A DNA stretch of 44,567 nt from Arcobacteraceae bacterium (GTDB lineage Bacteria > Campylobacterota > Campylobacteria > Campylobacterales > Arcobacteraceae). The DNA is taken from positions 1-44,567 of the forward strand of contig JAQUAG010000020.1 in NCBI GenBank assembly GCA_028687375.1, in the 5' to 3' direction. The notes under the pieces are model-generated. The model ran no database searches. It worked only from the letters and a program-made list of their open reading frames with translations, and had not been told where the DNA came from. Below, in pieces: positions 18,443 to 27,104 of this stretch; within the stretch, counting starts at the first letter, position 1, and every line of letters begins with the position of its first letter. The position numbers and the translations under genes are program-made.

Positions 18443-18850
18443 CTAATTTTTTCCAGCAGCATCAACCATCATTTTGAACCACCTAGAATCTCTTTTGATT
18501 GAATTACCAATTGCATCATTCATCACTGCATTTTTTGACATTTCACTAATTTGTTTATCAAGACTTACATTATTTCCATCATTTTGCTCTTCAAGATCAG
18601 CTACCTCATAAAGTTTCATACTTGGAGATGTTGATGTGTCTTGTTGTGAAAATGGAATATGATTTTTATGAGTAGTTGTCAATTGTAGTCCATCACTTTT
18701 TGTTTTTTTCAAATGATCATCAAAACTCAAATCTTTTGTTTTATAATCTGGTGTATTAATATTTGCAATATTTCCAGCTATAACTTTTTGTCGTTCACTT
18801 GTATAGTTTAATTTTTGATATAAAAAATTACTAACATCACTCGCATGCAT
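18443..18850 (-). CDS. flgB: Flagellar proximal rod protein FlgB
   Basis: A 135-residue rod subunit. The N-terminus has RQKVIAGNIANINTPDYK, the rod/hook family motif. The C-terminal part has NNVSLDKQISEMSKNAVMNDA, the form seen in FlgB rather than the PNVDLAEEMV form of FlgC. The length fits FlgB. It lies 5 bp after the FlgF-like gene and 18 bp before fliF. flgC and fliE, its usual companions, are not in this operon. Confidence 0.88.
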   Translation of the reverse strand: MHASDVSNFLYQKLNYTSERQKVIAGNIANINTPDYKTKDLSFDDHLKKTKSDGLQLTTTHKNHIPFSQQDTSTSPSMKLYEVADLEEQNDGNNVSLDKQISEMSKNAVMNDAIGNSIKRDSRWFKMMVDAAGKN

Positions 18851-18855
18851 ATTAT

Positions 18856-19569
18856 TTATCTTCCATCAATTTTTGTTAAAAGTTTTTCACTTAGTTCACC
18901 AATTCCAGTTATCGCTTTTTGCGCTTGTTCTAATCGTCTTTGACTATCAATAAGTGCTACCATTGTTGAAACAGCATTGATATTACTTTTTTCTATAGCC
19001 CCTAAAACCATAAATTGGTCATTGTCTATAATTGGTTTGAGTTTAGTGTCATCAGCTATTTTATAATTATTATTTCCAACTTTATTAAGATTTGAATATG
19101 AGGTTGTAACAATTGCAACTTGAGATTCAAATCCATCTGCAATATTTATTGGTTGATTATTATTGTTAAGAACTTTTTTCCCATCAAATGTTGATAAAAC
19201 ACCACCAATATTTTTAAATGAGCCATCTCTTGTAAGGAAAGTATTCCCCTCTTTATCTGCTACTTTAAAAAATGTATCATTTGTTTTGAGTGCAAAATCA
19301 AGAGGATTGTTTGTTTCAACAATAGAGCCAATTATCCCATTTATAAAATTTCCATCTATTTTAGGAACAGTGTTATTAATTGTGTCTAATTTTGTAGGTG
19401 CTATATCTTTTTTTGCTAATTTTTCCAAGTAATGGTTAAATGAACCTTCGATTAAATTATCTTCTTTAAATCCATTGGTATTTACATTTGCTAAATTATT
19501 TGAAATGACATCAACACGGTTAAGTTGATTAATCATTGCAGCTGATAAAGAGTAAACACCTTGGTTCAT
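18856..19569 (-). CDS. flgF: Flagellar basal-body rod protein, FlgF-like
   Basis: A 237-residue member of the rod/hook family. It begins MNQGVYSLSAAMINQLNRVDVISNNLANVNTNGFK, and has DFALKTNDTFFKVADKEGNTFLTRDGSF in the centre. The C-terminal helix VALIDSQRRLEQAQKAITGIGEL is the terminal rod helix. It is shorter and less conserved than the FlgG encoded at 21014, which fits FlgF (proximal rod). A second FlgG-like rod protein is the alternative. It follows cheZ with a single-base gap. Confidence 0.82.
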   Translation of the reverse strand: MNQGVYSLSAAMINQLNRVDVISNNLANVNTNGFKEDNLIEGSFNHYLEKLAKKDIAPTKLDTINNTVPKIDGNFINGIIGSIVETNNPLDFALKTNDTFFKVADKEGNTFLTRDGSFKNIGGVLSTFDGKKVLNNNNQPINIADGFESQVAIVTTSYSNLNKVGNNNYKIADDTKLKPIIDNDQFMVLGAIEKSNINAVSTMVALIDSQRRLEQAQKAITGIGELSEKLLTKIDGR

Positions 19570-19570
19570 T

Positions 19571-20458
19571 TTATGCTTCTTCTTTGTTAAATTCAGCTAT
19601 TAAGCTATCTAAATCATCTTCAGAAACAGTTTGTGAACTATCCCCTGAAATATGTTTTGCTATTTGTACTTCAGGTTTATTTGAATCATCCTCAAATAAT
19701 CCACTTAAATAAAGTGAAAGTTTTCTAATAACAGCCATAACTCTTTCTATTTTTTGTCTATTGATATCATGATACTGCATAAGCTCCATAGCTTCAAAAA
19801 CTTTATTATTTTCATCTTCAATTCCTGTTGCTATTTCAGCAAGGATATTTTTTACATCAGCAGCTTTTTCTAAATTTTGACTAAATATATCAACGTTTGG
19901 AAATTTATTACTCAGAGTTTCTAATAATTTTGTTTGGGCATCAATAAAGTCTAGAACTTGTGTTGTATTTTTTTGTAATAAATCATTTTCATCAAGTATG
20001 AAACTTAAAACATCAAAAATTTGAGATGCTTTCTCTTCACTATCTTCTGCCACTTCATTAAGTTGATTTACAACTTTATGCTCTTTTTCAACAGGCATAG
20101 GGTAAATGCCCTTGTCTATTTTGCTACCAATACTCTCATCATCTTGTTTAACTGGTGATGGTTTTTTAGTTTCAACTTTAGGTGCTGGTGCATCTTCAAC
20201 AATTCCACCAATACTAGATAACAAAGCATCCATATCAGCTTCATTAAGATTTTCATCTTCATCAGTATCAACAATTCCGTCAATTCCTGCAAGTAAGTCG
20301 TCTATATTTGTTCCATAATCATCAGAGCTTTTATCATCATCTCCATCATCAACGATTCCATCTATACCAGATAGTAAATCGTCAATATTATGTTCATCAG
20401 AACTATCTGATATGGTATCGTTCATAAGAGCTTCAATCTCTTCTTGAGTCATGCTCAT
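19571..20458 (-). CDS. cheZ: CheZ-family CheY-P phosphatase with repeated docking-like peptides
   Basis: A 295-residue protein. Residues about 140-255 are the CheZ helical hairpin. The catalytic pair is in MQYHDINRQKIERV: Asp231 and Gln235 have the same spacing as Asp143 and Gln147 of E. coli CheZ. Residues 280-290 (EDDLDSLIAEF) resemble the C-terminal CheY-binding peptide of CheZ. Unusually, the first 90 residues are acidic and carry TQEEIEALMND at the start, like the CheY-binding N-terminus of FliM, then three spaced copies of a xIDDLLxGIDGIV peptide. The product should remove phosphate from CheY-P, perhaps at the motor. It lies 10 bp after cheY in the same operon. Confidence 0.9.
   Translation of the reverse strand: MSMTQEEIEALMNDTISDSSDEHNIDDLLSGIDGIVDDGDDDKSSDDYGTNIDDLLAGIDGIVDTDEDENLNEADMDALLSSIGGIVEDAPAPKVETKKPSPVKQDDESIGSKIDKGIYPMPVEKEHKVVNQLNEVAEDSEEKASQIFDVLSFILDENDLLQKNTTQVLDFIDAQTKLLETLSNKFPNVDIFSQNLEKAADVKNILAEIATGIEDENNKVFEAMELMQYHDINRQKIERVMAVIRKLSLYLSGLFEDDSNKPEVQIAKHISGDSSQTVSEDDLDSLIAEFNKEEA
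20198..20389 (-). repeat. Three-copy acidic peptide repeat within cheZ
   Basis: Residues 24-36, 51-63 and 75-87 of CheZ read NIDDLLSGIDGIV, NIDDLLAGIDGIV and DMDALLSSIGGIV. They are spaced 27 and 24 residues apart by acidic linkers. Each resembles the EIDALLxG core of the FliM N-terminus. Confidence 0.85.
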
Positions 20459-20468
20459 GATTTATCCT

Positions 20469-20843
20469 TTAGTTTTTGAAGAATGGATCTAGTTTTTCTT
20501 TTAATGTTTGGGCATTAAATGGTTTAACAATGTAGTTGTTTACTCCAGCTTTTAACGCAGTGATAACTTCACTTTTTCCACCCTCAGTTGTAATCATAAC
20601 AGTAGGAGTTCCTCTATGAGTACTCCCTTCGCTTCTTATTTTCTTAACAAGCTCAAGACCATTCATATTTGGCATATTCCAGTCGGTTAAAATAACATCA
20701 TATTTTTTCTCTTGTAATAATTTCCAAGCTACTACACCATCTTCAGCTTCATCAAAATCACCTTTTGCAACACCCAATTGTTGAACAACATTTCCAATAA
20801 TTCTTCTCATAGTTGAACTATCGTCTACAATTAAAATTTTCAT
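20469..20843 (-). CDS. cheY: Chemotaxis response regulator CheY
   Basis: A single-domain receiver of 124 residues that switches the flagellar motor when phosphorylated. The acidic pair is Asp7-Asp8, the phosphoacceptor is Asp54 in ILTDWNMPNMNG, Thr85 is the switch residue and Lys107 is in IVKPF. It is the first gene of a seven-gene minus-strand operon continuing with cheZ and basal-body genes. AGGATGATACAA lies directly before ATG 20843. Confidence 0.97.
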   Translation of the reverse strand: MKILIVDDSSTMRRIIGNVVQQLGVAKGDFDEAEDGVVAWKLLQEKKYDVILTDWNMPNMNGLELVKKIRSEGSTHRGTPTVMITTEGGKSEVITALKAGVNNYIVKPFNAQTLKEKLDPFFKN

Positions 20844-20883
20844 TTTGTATCATCCTTTTTAATTTCAATAACATATTTGCTCA

Positions 20884-20889
20884 ATTATA
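20884..20889 (-). promoter_or_regulatory. -10 box for the cheY flagellar operon
   Basis: On the minus strand this reads TATAAT, about 40 bases upstream of the cheY start codon. It is the best promoter candidate for the seven-gene operon. No GG-N10-GC sigma-54 pattern is present in the cheY/flgG gap. Confidence 0.45.
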
Positions 20890-20933
20890 ATGAATTTAGA
20901 GTAAATTATCACTTAAAATCTAATTGTATGAAA

Positions 20934-20948
20934 GAAGAGATACTCTTC
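20934..20948. promoter_or_regulatory. Inverted repeat between cheY and flgG
   Basis: GAAGAG and CTCTTC form a perfect repeat around ATA in the 170-base divergent region. This could be an operator serving both flagellar units; the function is unproven. Confidence 0.3.
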
Positions 20949-21013
20949 AAAAGAAAAGATGATTTTAAAAAATATTACGATAAAATTAAGCTATATTAAA
21001 ATTGGAGTTTGAA

Positions 21014-21802
21014 ATGGTAAGAGGTTTATACACATCCGCAGCAGGTATGAATGCACAGCAAAATAATATTGATGTTACATCAAATAATATAGCCAATGTA
21101 AACACTACAGCATTCAAAAAAGATAGAACAGAATTTGCGGATTTAATGTATCAATCGTTGAATTATACAGCAAATGCAACAAGTGAAACGACAAATAATC
21201 CTACAGGAATTGATGTTGGGTTAGGTGTTAGAATTACAGGTATTCAAAAAAGCTTTATCCAAGGAAGTTTGATGGAAACTGGGAATGATCTTGATATCGC
21301 GATACAAGGGAAAGGATTTTTTCAGGTTACTACACCAAATGGTGATACCCAATACACAAGAAATGGTTCGTTTAAGCCAGATAGTGAGGGTGCTTTAGTA
21401 ACTGCTCAAGGATATAAAGTTGATCCAGAGATAGTTATTCCTAGTAATTTTACAAATGTTTCAATTGCACAAGATGGAATTGTTTCTGCTACGAATCCAG
21501 TAGATGGAACAATTAATGTGTTAGGACAATTGACTATTGCTGATTTCGTAAATCCAGCTGGTCTAGCTCCAAAAGGAAATAATTTATACTCAGCAACTGA
21601 TACTTCAGGAGATGTTGTAATTGGAAATCCAGGTACAGAAGCTTTTGGAAGTTTACAACAAGGGAGCCTTGAAGCTTCAAATGTTCAGTTAGTTAATGCT
21701 ATGGTTGATTTAATTACAGCTCAAAGAGCTTATGAAGCAAATTCAAAATCTTTAACAACAACGGATGCGATGTTGCAACAAGTGAATCAATTAAAGAAGT
21801 AG
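21014..21802 (+). CDS. flgG: Flagellar distal rod protein FlgG
   Basis: A 262-residue rod protein, the standard FlgG length. The N-terminus MVRGLYTSAAGMNAQQNNIDVTSNNIANVNTTAFK is diagnostic. LDIAIQGKGFFQVTTPNGDTQYTRNGSF and the C-terminal GSLEASNVQLVNAMVDLITAQRAYEANSK complete the family pattern. I chose ATG 21014, preceded by TTGGAG with six bases spacing, over the in-frame TTG at 21002, because it gives the conserved N-terminus. It is divergent from the cheY operon. The next gene starts 11 bp downstream. Confidence 0.95.
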   Translation: MVRGLYTSAAGMNAQQNNIDVTSNNIANVNTTAFKKDRTEFADLMYQSLNYTANATSETTNNPTGIDVGLGVRITGIQKSFIQGSLMETGNDLDIAIQGKGFFQVTTPNGDTQYTRNGSFKPDSEGALVTAQGYKVDPEIVIPSNFTNVSIAQDGIVSATNPVDGTINVLGQLTIADFVNPAGLAPKGNNLYSATDTSGDVVIGNPGTEAFGSLQQGSLEASNVQLVNAMVDLITAQRAYEANSKSLTTTDAMLQQVNQLKK

Positions 21803-21813
21803 TTTAGTCTAAT

Positions 21814-22260
21814 ATGAATTTAGATGAACTAAAGCAAAGACGAGAACAGAATATTCGTTTACATAAAGAGAAGAAAAAAGCTTATTATTTAAAAAAGAAA
21901 TTAGCTACTAATTCTGGTGTAACTGAAGAAAAGCATCAATTTATAGATTACGAAAAAGAGCTATTTGGTGGGGATTTACTTAGCTTCACAGCTAAAATTA
22001 AAGAGATAGCAAAAAAGCAAAAAACATATATTCAAGACAGAGAAGAGATTATAGTAGCTAAAATTGAAGAGTATAGAAATAAGAAAAAAGATTATTATCT
22101 TGAAAATAAAGATAAAAGACTTCAGTACGATAAAGATTATAGAATTAAGAAAAAAGAAGATTTAAAAAATTATCGTAAAGAGTATTATGAAAGAAATAAA
22201 GATAAAATTTTAGCAAAACAAAGAGAACACAGACTAAAATTGAAAGAGACTGATAGTTAA
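21814..22260 (+). CDS. Small, highly basic coiled-coil protein of unknown function
   Basis: I do not recognise this 148-residue protein. It is rich in Lys, Arg, Glu and Tyr and predicted helical, with no membrane segment or signal peptide. Residues 94-101 (YYLENKDK) and 124-131 (YYERNKDK) are two copies of a motif 30 residues apart, each followed by basic helix. The spacing to flgG is 11 bp. Its stop codon overlaps the start of the next gene by one base, so it is almost certainly translated with the CheC-like membrane protein. RNA binding or a flagellar scaffold role is possible, but the sequence does not show which. Confidence 0.75.
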   Translation: MNLDELKQRREQNIRLHKEKKKAYYLKKKLATNSGVTEEKHQFIDYEKELFGGDLLSFTAKIKEIAKKQKTYIQDREEIIVAKIEEYRNKKKDYYLENKDKRLQYDKDYRIKKKEDLKNYRKEYYERNKDKILAKQREHRLKLKETDS

Positions 22261-23831
22261 TGGCATCTTCTGATATATCTTTACAAATACAAGAAGCTAT
22301 CACAAGTATAATAGAAACTTCTCTTAATGGTAGTAGTAATGTATCGATACTTAAGACGTATAAAACTACCAATCAATCATTGAATGGATTAAATGTTCTT
22401 GTTGTTAATGTTTCGTTTGCTTTTGAAAAACTAACAACAAATTTAAGATTTGTTCTCCCAGCTAAAACAGCTACAATGATAGCTCATGCTATGCTTATGG
22501 AAGATACACCACCACTTGATACTATTAGTGAGGATATAGCTGATGCTATGAAAGAATCTATTACTCAAATATGTGGTACTTTACAAACAGTTATTAATAG
22601 CTCTGGTTTGGAAGATTTAGGGAAAAGTAGTTTTTCTATTGGTAATTTTGAGATTATTGATGGCTTAAATTATCAAGTTGTAAATACTTTTCTCCTTTTA
22701 AAATTATCTTGTGGTGAAAATACTTATGATTATTTTATCGATTTTGAAGAGAATATTTTACCTTTTATTGAAGAGTTATCCAAGAGTGATAGTTTTATTT
22801 TTGAAGATGAACAAGCTCAAATCGAAGCACCTAGCAATGATGTAGAAGAGATAATAGTTTCAAGTGAGGAAGATTATACACCTGAAGAATCTGCTAATAG
22901 TGAGCAAAAAGAAATATTAGGTGAAGAAGATAAAGATAATGAGATAAAAGAAAAAGAAGAAGACAATAATCCACCGCTTATAAAAGAGGATGAAAATATA
23001 GTAGAAGAGGGTGTCTCTTCTGAAGATGAAGAGAAACTTGCAAAAGTAAATAAAAAGAATAAAATCATCAAAATGGTAGTTATTGCACTTGCTACGATTT
23101 TGGGGATTGTTATCATTGGATTTTCTGTTATGCTTTATATGGGTGTATTTGATAAAGAAGAAATACCAGTAGAGAAAGTAAAGCTAGATACAAATATTAC
23201 TAAACCGTCCGAAGAATCTTTGGTTATTGCTGATATAAAAAATAAGCAAATCGATTTTAAATTAAGTATGATTGATGAAAACAGAATAAATAAAAAACTC
23301 CAATTTTTGACAAAATATGAAATTTTAGAGGAAGATGTATTGGCTAAATTTAAAAAAGCAGAAGAGGAGAGATTGTATAAATTAAAAATGGCAAAACTTG
23401 AGGAATTTGCTTTAAATAATAAAGAGGAATCGTTATACAAATCTAATGATGGAAATATGACAGGTAATAATATTAATGATGAACAAAGAAAAAATAGATT
23501 CGATGATGAGAATTTAACTGCTTCAAATCTTCCAACTACTGAACAAAATGATAAAATGATGCAAGACGAGCTTTTGATGCTTGTTAAAGTTGATCCAAAA
23601 GAATATAAAAAGTATAAAGAAGTTATTACTAAAAATAAACAAGATTCTACTCAAATCTCTATTTGTAAAGATCAAAAAGGGGTAGTGAATGTTTATGTTG
23701 GACCTATTTATTTGAAAACAGTTATAAATAATATTTTGAATGAAGCAAAAAAAGTAGATAAGAATAGTAAGAAAGATATGGGGCTTGTTTCTATTAAAAG
23801 AGGTGAATTTAATAAAATGTGTGATTTTTAA
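22260..23831 (+). CDS. CheC/CheX-like domain protein with one membrane helix and a periplasmic domain
   Basis: A 523-residue protein in four parts. Residues about 1-180 resemble the CheC/CheX/FliY fold: LRFVLPAKTATMIAHAMLME, then SEDIADAMKESITQICGTL. The usual ExxN phosphatase signature is not intact. Residues about 185-262 are a strongly acidic linker. One hydrophobic helix lies near 270-292 with lysines on its N-side (NKKNKIIK), placing the N-part in the cytoplasm. The last 230 residues should be periplasmic, charged, and end in a small domain with two Cys (SICKDQKGVVNVYVGP and EFNKMCDF). Its place behind flgG and a coupled basic protein suggests a motor-associated role. The overall architecture is unfamiliar to me. 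Confidence 0.75.
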   Translation: MASSDISLQIQEAITSIIETSLNGSSNVSILKTYKTTNQSLNGLNVLVVNVSFAFEKLTTNLRFVLPAKTATMIAHAMLMEDTPPLDTISEDIADAMKESITQICGTLQTVINSSGLEDLGKSSFSIGNFEIIDGLNYQVVNTFLLLKLSCGENTYDYFIDFEENILPFIEELSKSDSFIFEDEQAQIEAPSNDVEEIIVSSEEDYTPEESANSEQKEILGEEDKDNEIKEKEEDNNPPLIKEDENIVEEGVSSEDEEKLAKVNKKNKIIKMVVIALATILGIVIIGFSVMLYMGVFDKEEIPVEKVKLDTNITKPSEESLVIADIKNKQIDFKLSMIDENRINKKLQFLTKYEILEEDVLAKFKKAEEERLYKLKMAKLEEFALNNKEESLYKSNDGNMTGNNINDEQRKNRFDDENLTASNLPTTEQNDKMMQDELLMLVKVDPKEYKKYKEVITKNKQDSTQISICKDQKGVVNVYVGPIYLKTVINNILNEAKKVDKNSKKDMGLVSIKRGEFNKMCDF

Positions 23832-23858
23832 TATTAGAATTTGTTTGTTAAAACTATA

Positions 23859-23900
23859 AAAAAGGGTAGGTGCAAAATTGCAACTACCCTTTTTCCTTTT
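23859..23900. terminator. Strong bidirectional terminator between the CheC-like gene and purL
   Basis: AAAAAGGGTAG and CTACCCTTTTT form an 11-bp perfect stem with an inner TGCAA/TTGCA pairing. A on one side and T on the other give U-runs in both directions. It lies between convergent genes. Confidence 0.9.
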
Positions 23901-23915
23901 GAGAGAGAAGAGAGA

Positions 23916-26123
23916 TTATAAATCTTGTTCTACAATCTCTTGGAATCTATTGAAATAGATATTTTTTGCTTCTGTTAAATCTTTTTTGATACCATTGATA
24001 AATATTTCATCTCCACCAACTTTACCTATTTTTGTACATTCAACATGATTTTGTCCTACAAAAGTTTCAAATATTGCTTCATCTTCATATTTTACTTCAA
24101 CGATAGCTCTACTTAAACTCTCAGAAAAGATATCTTTTGTATCTTTTAAAGGAACAGTGATACTGATACCTTTTCCACCAACTACTGACATTTTAGCAGC
24201 ACTTATTGCAATTCCACCAACATTTACATCTTTTGCTGATTGTAAAAGTCCAGCTTTATTTGCTTCAATTACAAAATCCCAAAGTTGAAGCTCTTTTTTA
24301 CAATCTACTTCTGGATGTGTTCCAGCAACTTTATCATAGATTTTTTTCATATATAAACTTCCACCAAATTCAGGTTTTGTTTCCCCTAAAAGGTAAAGTG
24401 TACTTCCATCTTTTTGAACACAAGATGGTAAAACTTTATTCATATCATCATTTAACCCAACAGTTGCAATTGCTGGTGTTGGGAAAACACCCACACCATT
24501 TGTTTCATTATATAAAGATACATTTCCACCAATTACAGGTGTATTTAACTCTTTACAAGCTTTTTTAATCCCTTCACATGACATCATAAATTGCCACATA
24601 ACTTCTGGGTTTTGTGGATTTCCAAAGTTAAGACAATCTGTAATAGCAAGTGGACGAGCTCCAGTCATCGCAACATTTCTTCCAGCTTCCATAACAGCAG
24701 CTGCAGCTCCAAGTTCTGGATTGATATAACAATATCTTGTATTACAGTCAGCACTCATAGCTAAAGCTCTTCCTGTTTCTTTGATTCTGATAACAGAACC
24801 ATCAAGTTTCCCTGGACCTTTTATAGTATTTGTTTGTACCATTGAATCATATTGACTATAAATCCATGATTTATCAACAACTTCAATATCACTAAACATC
24901 ATATCAAATGCTTCTTGTGTTGAGATCGTTTTATCAAGAATGATATCTTTGATAGTTTTTAAATATTCAGGTTCTTTCACTGGTCTATCTAAAATAGGTG
25001 CTTCTTCACTTAAAGGTTGGATTGGAATATCAGCTACTTTATCTCCGTGCCAGAAAAGTTCCATATGCCCAGTATTTGTCACTTCACCGATTACTGCAAC
25101 TGATAATTCCCATTTCTCAAATATATCAATAATAGCTTGCTCACACCCTTTTTTAGCACAAATTAACATTCTCTCTTGTGATTCAGAAAGCATAAAATCG
25201 TATGGAGTCATCCCCTCTTCTCTTGAAGGAACAAGGTCTAGATGCATAATCATACCACTTCCACTTCTTCCAGCCATCTCAAAAGAGGAACTTGTAAGTC
25301 CAGCAGCTCCCATATCTTGGATACCGATAATCAAATCTTTTTTAAATAGTTCTAAACAAGCTTCAAGTAAAAGTTTTTCTGTAAATGGGTCACCAACTTG
25401 AACAGTTGGACGTTTACTTTCACTATCTTCATCAAATGCACAAGAACTCATAACAGCCCCACCAAGACCATCTCTTCCAGTTTTAGATCCAACATACATA
25501 ACTGGATTTCCAATACCTTCAGCTTTTCCAAGGAAAATTTCATCAGTTTTTACAAGTCCTAATGTAAATGCATTTACAAGATTATTTCCTGCATAACACT
25601 CTTCAAAATTTGTTTGACCTCCAATAGTTGGAACTCCCATACAGTTACCATAACCACCAATACCAGCAACAACACCTCTTAAAAGGTATCTGTGTTTTTT
25701 TGCAGTTTCACTATTCCCTTCAATTCCAGCAAATTGGATAAGGTTCATATTTGCAATTGGACGTGCACCCATTGTAAAAACATCTCTTAAAATCCCACCA
25801 ACACCAGTTGCTGCCCCTTGATATGGTTCAATAAAACTTGGATGATTGTGTGATTCCATTTTAAATACAGCTGCATAGCCATCACCAATATCAATAACTC
25901 CTGCATTTTCCCCTGGACCTTGGATAACCCATGGAGCTTTTGTAGGAAAACCGTTTAAATATTTTTTACTTGATTTGTAAGAACAATGTTCAGACCACAT
26001 AGCAGAGATGATACCTATTTCAGTATAATTTGGTTCTCTTCCTAACATATGGACTATTGTTTCGTATTCATCTTTTGTTAAAGAGTGTGCTAAAGCAATC
26101 TCTAATGGAGTTTTTTCGCTCAT
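23916..26123 (-). CDS. purL: Phosphoribosylformylglycinamidine synthase subunit PurL
   Basis: Catalyses the ATP-dependent fourth step of purine synthesis, from FGAR to FGAM, with PurQ and PurS. At 735 residues it is the small-type PurL. Signatures include [62 protein letters not shown] and a second half with [18 protein letters not shown] and [13 protein letters not shown]. purQ and purS are not adjacent. It is divergent from glyQ with a shared, nearly symmetrical promoter region. Confidence 0.98.
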   Translation of the reverse strand: MSEKTPLEIALAHSLTKDEYETIVHMLGREPNYTEIGIISAMWSEHCSYKSSKKYLNGFPTKAPWVIQGPGENAGVIDIGDGYAAVFKMESHNHPSFIEPYQGAATGVGGILRDVFTMGARPIANMNLIQFAGIEGNSETAKKHRYLLRGVVAGIGGYGNCMGVPTIGGQTNFEECYAGNNLVNAFTLGLVKTDEIFLGKAEGIGNPVMYVGSKTGRDGLGGAVMSSCAFDEDSESKRPTVQVGDPFTEKLLLEACLELFKKDLIIGIQDMGAAGLTSSSFEMAGRSGSGMIMHLDLVPSREEGMTPYDFMLSESQERMLICAKKGCEQAIIDIFEKWELSVAVIGEVTNTGHMELFWHGDKVADIPIQPLSEEAPILDRPVKEPEYLKTIKDIILDKTISTQEAFDMMFSDIEVVDKSWIYSQYDSMVQTNTIKGPGKLDGSVIRIKETGRALAMSADCNTRYCYINPELGAAAAVMEAGRNVAMTGARPLAITDCLNFGNPQNPEVMWQFMMSCEGIKKACKELNTPVIGGNVSLYNETNGVGVFPTPAIATVGLNDDMNKVLPSCVQKDGSTLYLLGETKPEFGGSLYMKKIYDKVAGTHPEVDCKKELQLWDFVIEANKAGLLQSAKDVNVGGIAISAAKMSVVGGKGISITVPLKDTKDIFSESLSRAIVEVKYEDEAIFETFVGQNHVECTKIGKVGGDEIFINGIKKDLTEAKNIYFNRFQEIVEQDL

Positions 26124-26151
26124 TTGTTGTACCTTTGTTGATATAAATTAC

Positions 26152-26161
26152 CGCGATTTTA
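26152..26161 (-). promoter_or_regulatory. purL -10 box with GC discriminator
   Basis: On the minus strand TAAAAT is followed at once by CGCG, 29 bases before the purL start codon. A GC-rich discriminator is typical of growth-rate-controlled promoters. The glyQ promoter opposite has almost the same sequence. Confidence 0.45.
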
Positions 26162-26184
26162 TCTAAAAATTATTTAGTATTAGG

Positions 26185-26196
26185 TAAAATCCGCGA
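26185..26196 (+). promoter_or_regulatory. glyQ -10 box with GC discriminator
   Basis: TAAAAT at 26185-26190 is followed by CCGCGA, 27 bases before the glyQ start. It mirrors the purL promoter as an imperfect inverted repeat. Confidence 0.45.
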
Positions 26197-26216
26197 TATT
26201 TCAAAAGGAAAAATTG

Positions 26217-27104
26217 ATGATAACATTTTCAAAACTATTACTAAAACTTCAAGAATTTTGGAGTGAACAAGGTTGTAATATTGTACAACCATACGATATT
26301 CCAGCAGGTGCAGGGACATTTCATCCTGCAACACTTTTAAGAAGTCTTGATTCAAAACCTTGGAGTGTAGCTTATGTAGCCCCTTCAAGAAGACCAACAG
26401 ATGGAAGATATGGAGAAAACCCAAATAGATTAGGAAGTTACTACCAATTTCAAGCACTCATCAAACCAAGCCCAGATAATATTCAAGATTTGTATTTAAA
26501 ATCTCTAGAATTTTTAGGGCTGGATTTATCAAAACACGATATTAGATTTGTAGAAGACAACTGGGAATCACCAACTTTAGGCGCTTGGGGACTTGGTTGG
26601 GAAGTTTGGCTTGATGGTATGGAGGTAACACAATTTACCTATTTCCAACAAGTTGGAGGAATCGCTTGTGACCCTGTTGCTGTTGAGATAACTTATGGAA
26701 CTGAACGACTTGCTATGTATCTACAAAATGTTGATAATGTGTTTGATATAGTTTGGAATGAAAATGAACATGGGATTACAACGTATAAAGATATCCATTT
26801 TGAAGGTGAAGTTGAATTTTCTAAATATAACTTTGAAGTAGCCTCAACTGATATGTTATTTAAACATTTTGAAGATTATGCAAAAGAGTGTAAGTTATGT
26901 TTAGACAAAGAACTTCCACTTCCAGCATATGATCAATGTATGTTGGCAAGTCATACTTTTAATACACTTGATGCTAGAAAAGCAATCTCTGTAACTGAAA
27001 GACAAAATTATATTTTAAAAGTACGAGAATTAGCTCTTGGTTGTGCAAATTTATATAAAGCACAAGAGGAAGATAGAAATAAAAGATTAGCTGGAATTAA
27101 ATAG
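26217..27104 (+). CDS. glyQ: Glycyl-tRNA synthetase alpha subunit
   Basis: The catalytic alpha chain of tetrameric GlyRS. At 295 residues it has the usual length. Recognisable stretches are [58 protein letters not shown] and [22 protein letters not shown], which hold the class II core. ATG 26217 lies seven bases behind AAAAGGA and is preferred to the TTG at 26214. The beta subunit (glyS) is not next door, as is usual in Campylobacterota. The next gene overlaps by one base. Confidence 0.97.
   Translation: MITFSKLLLKLQEFWSEQGCNIVQPYDIPAGAGTFHPATLLRSLDSKPWSVAYVAPSRRPTDGRYGENPNRLGSYYQFQALIKPSPDNIQDLYLKSLEFLGLDLSKHDIRFVEDNWESPTLGAWGLGWEVWLDGMEVTQFTYFQQVGGIACDPVAVEITYGTERLAMYLQNVDNVFDIVWNENEHGITTYKDIHFEGEVEFSKYNFEVASTDMLFKHFEDYAKECKLCLDKELPLPAYDQCMLASHTFNTLDARKAISVTERQNYILKVRELALGCANLYKAQEEDRNKRLAGIK

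Noticed and set aside
18443-18850. Assignment as FlgC
   Set aside because: The C-terminal NNVSLDKQISEM form is that of FlgB, and the 135-residue length and lack of the FlgC PNVD motif agree with FlgB.
20906-20926. Minus-strand TTTTAAG stretch upstream of cheY as a further motif copy
   Set aside because: Only the central seven bases agree; flanking positions match no better than chance.
24206-25401. Long open frames on the plus strand opposite purL
   Set aside because: They are mirror frames of a well-conserved purL coding sequence and have unnatural composition (rich in Leu/His or Ser/Ile).
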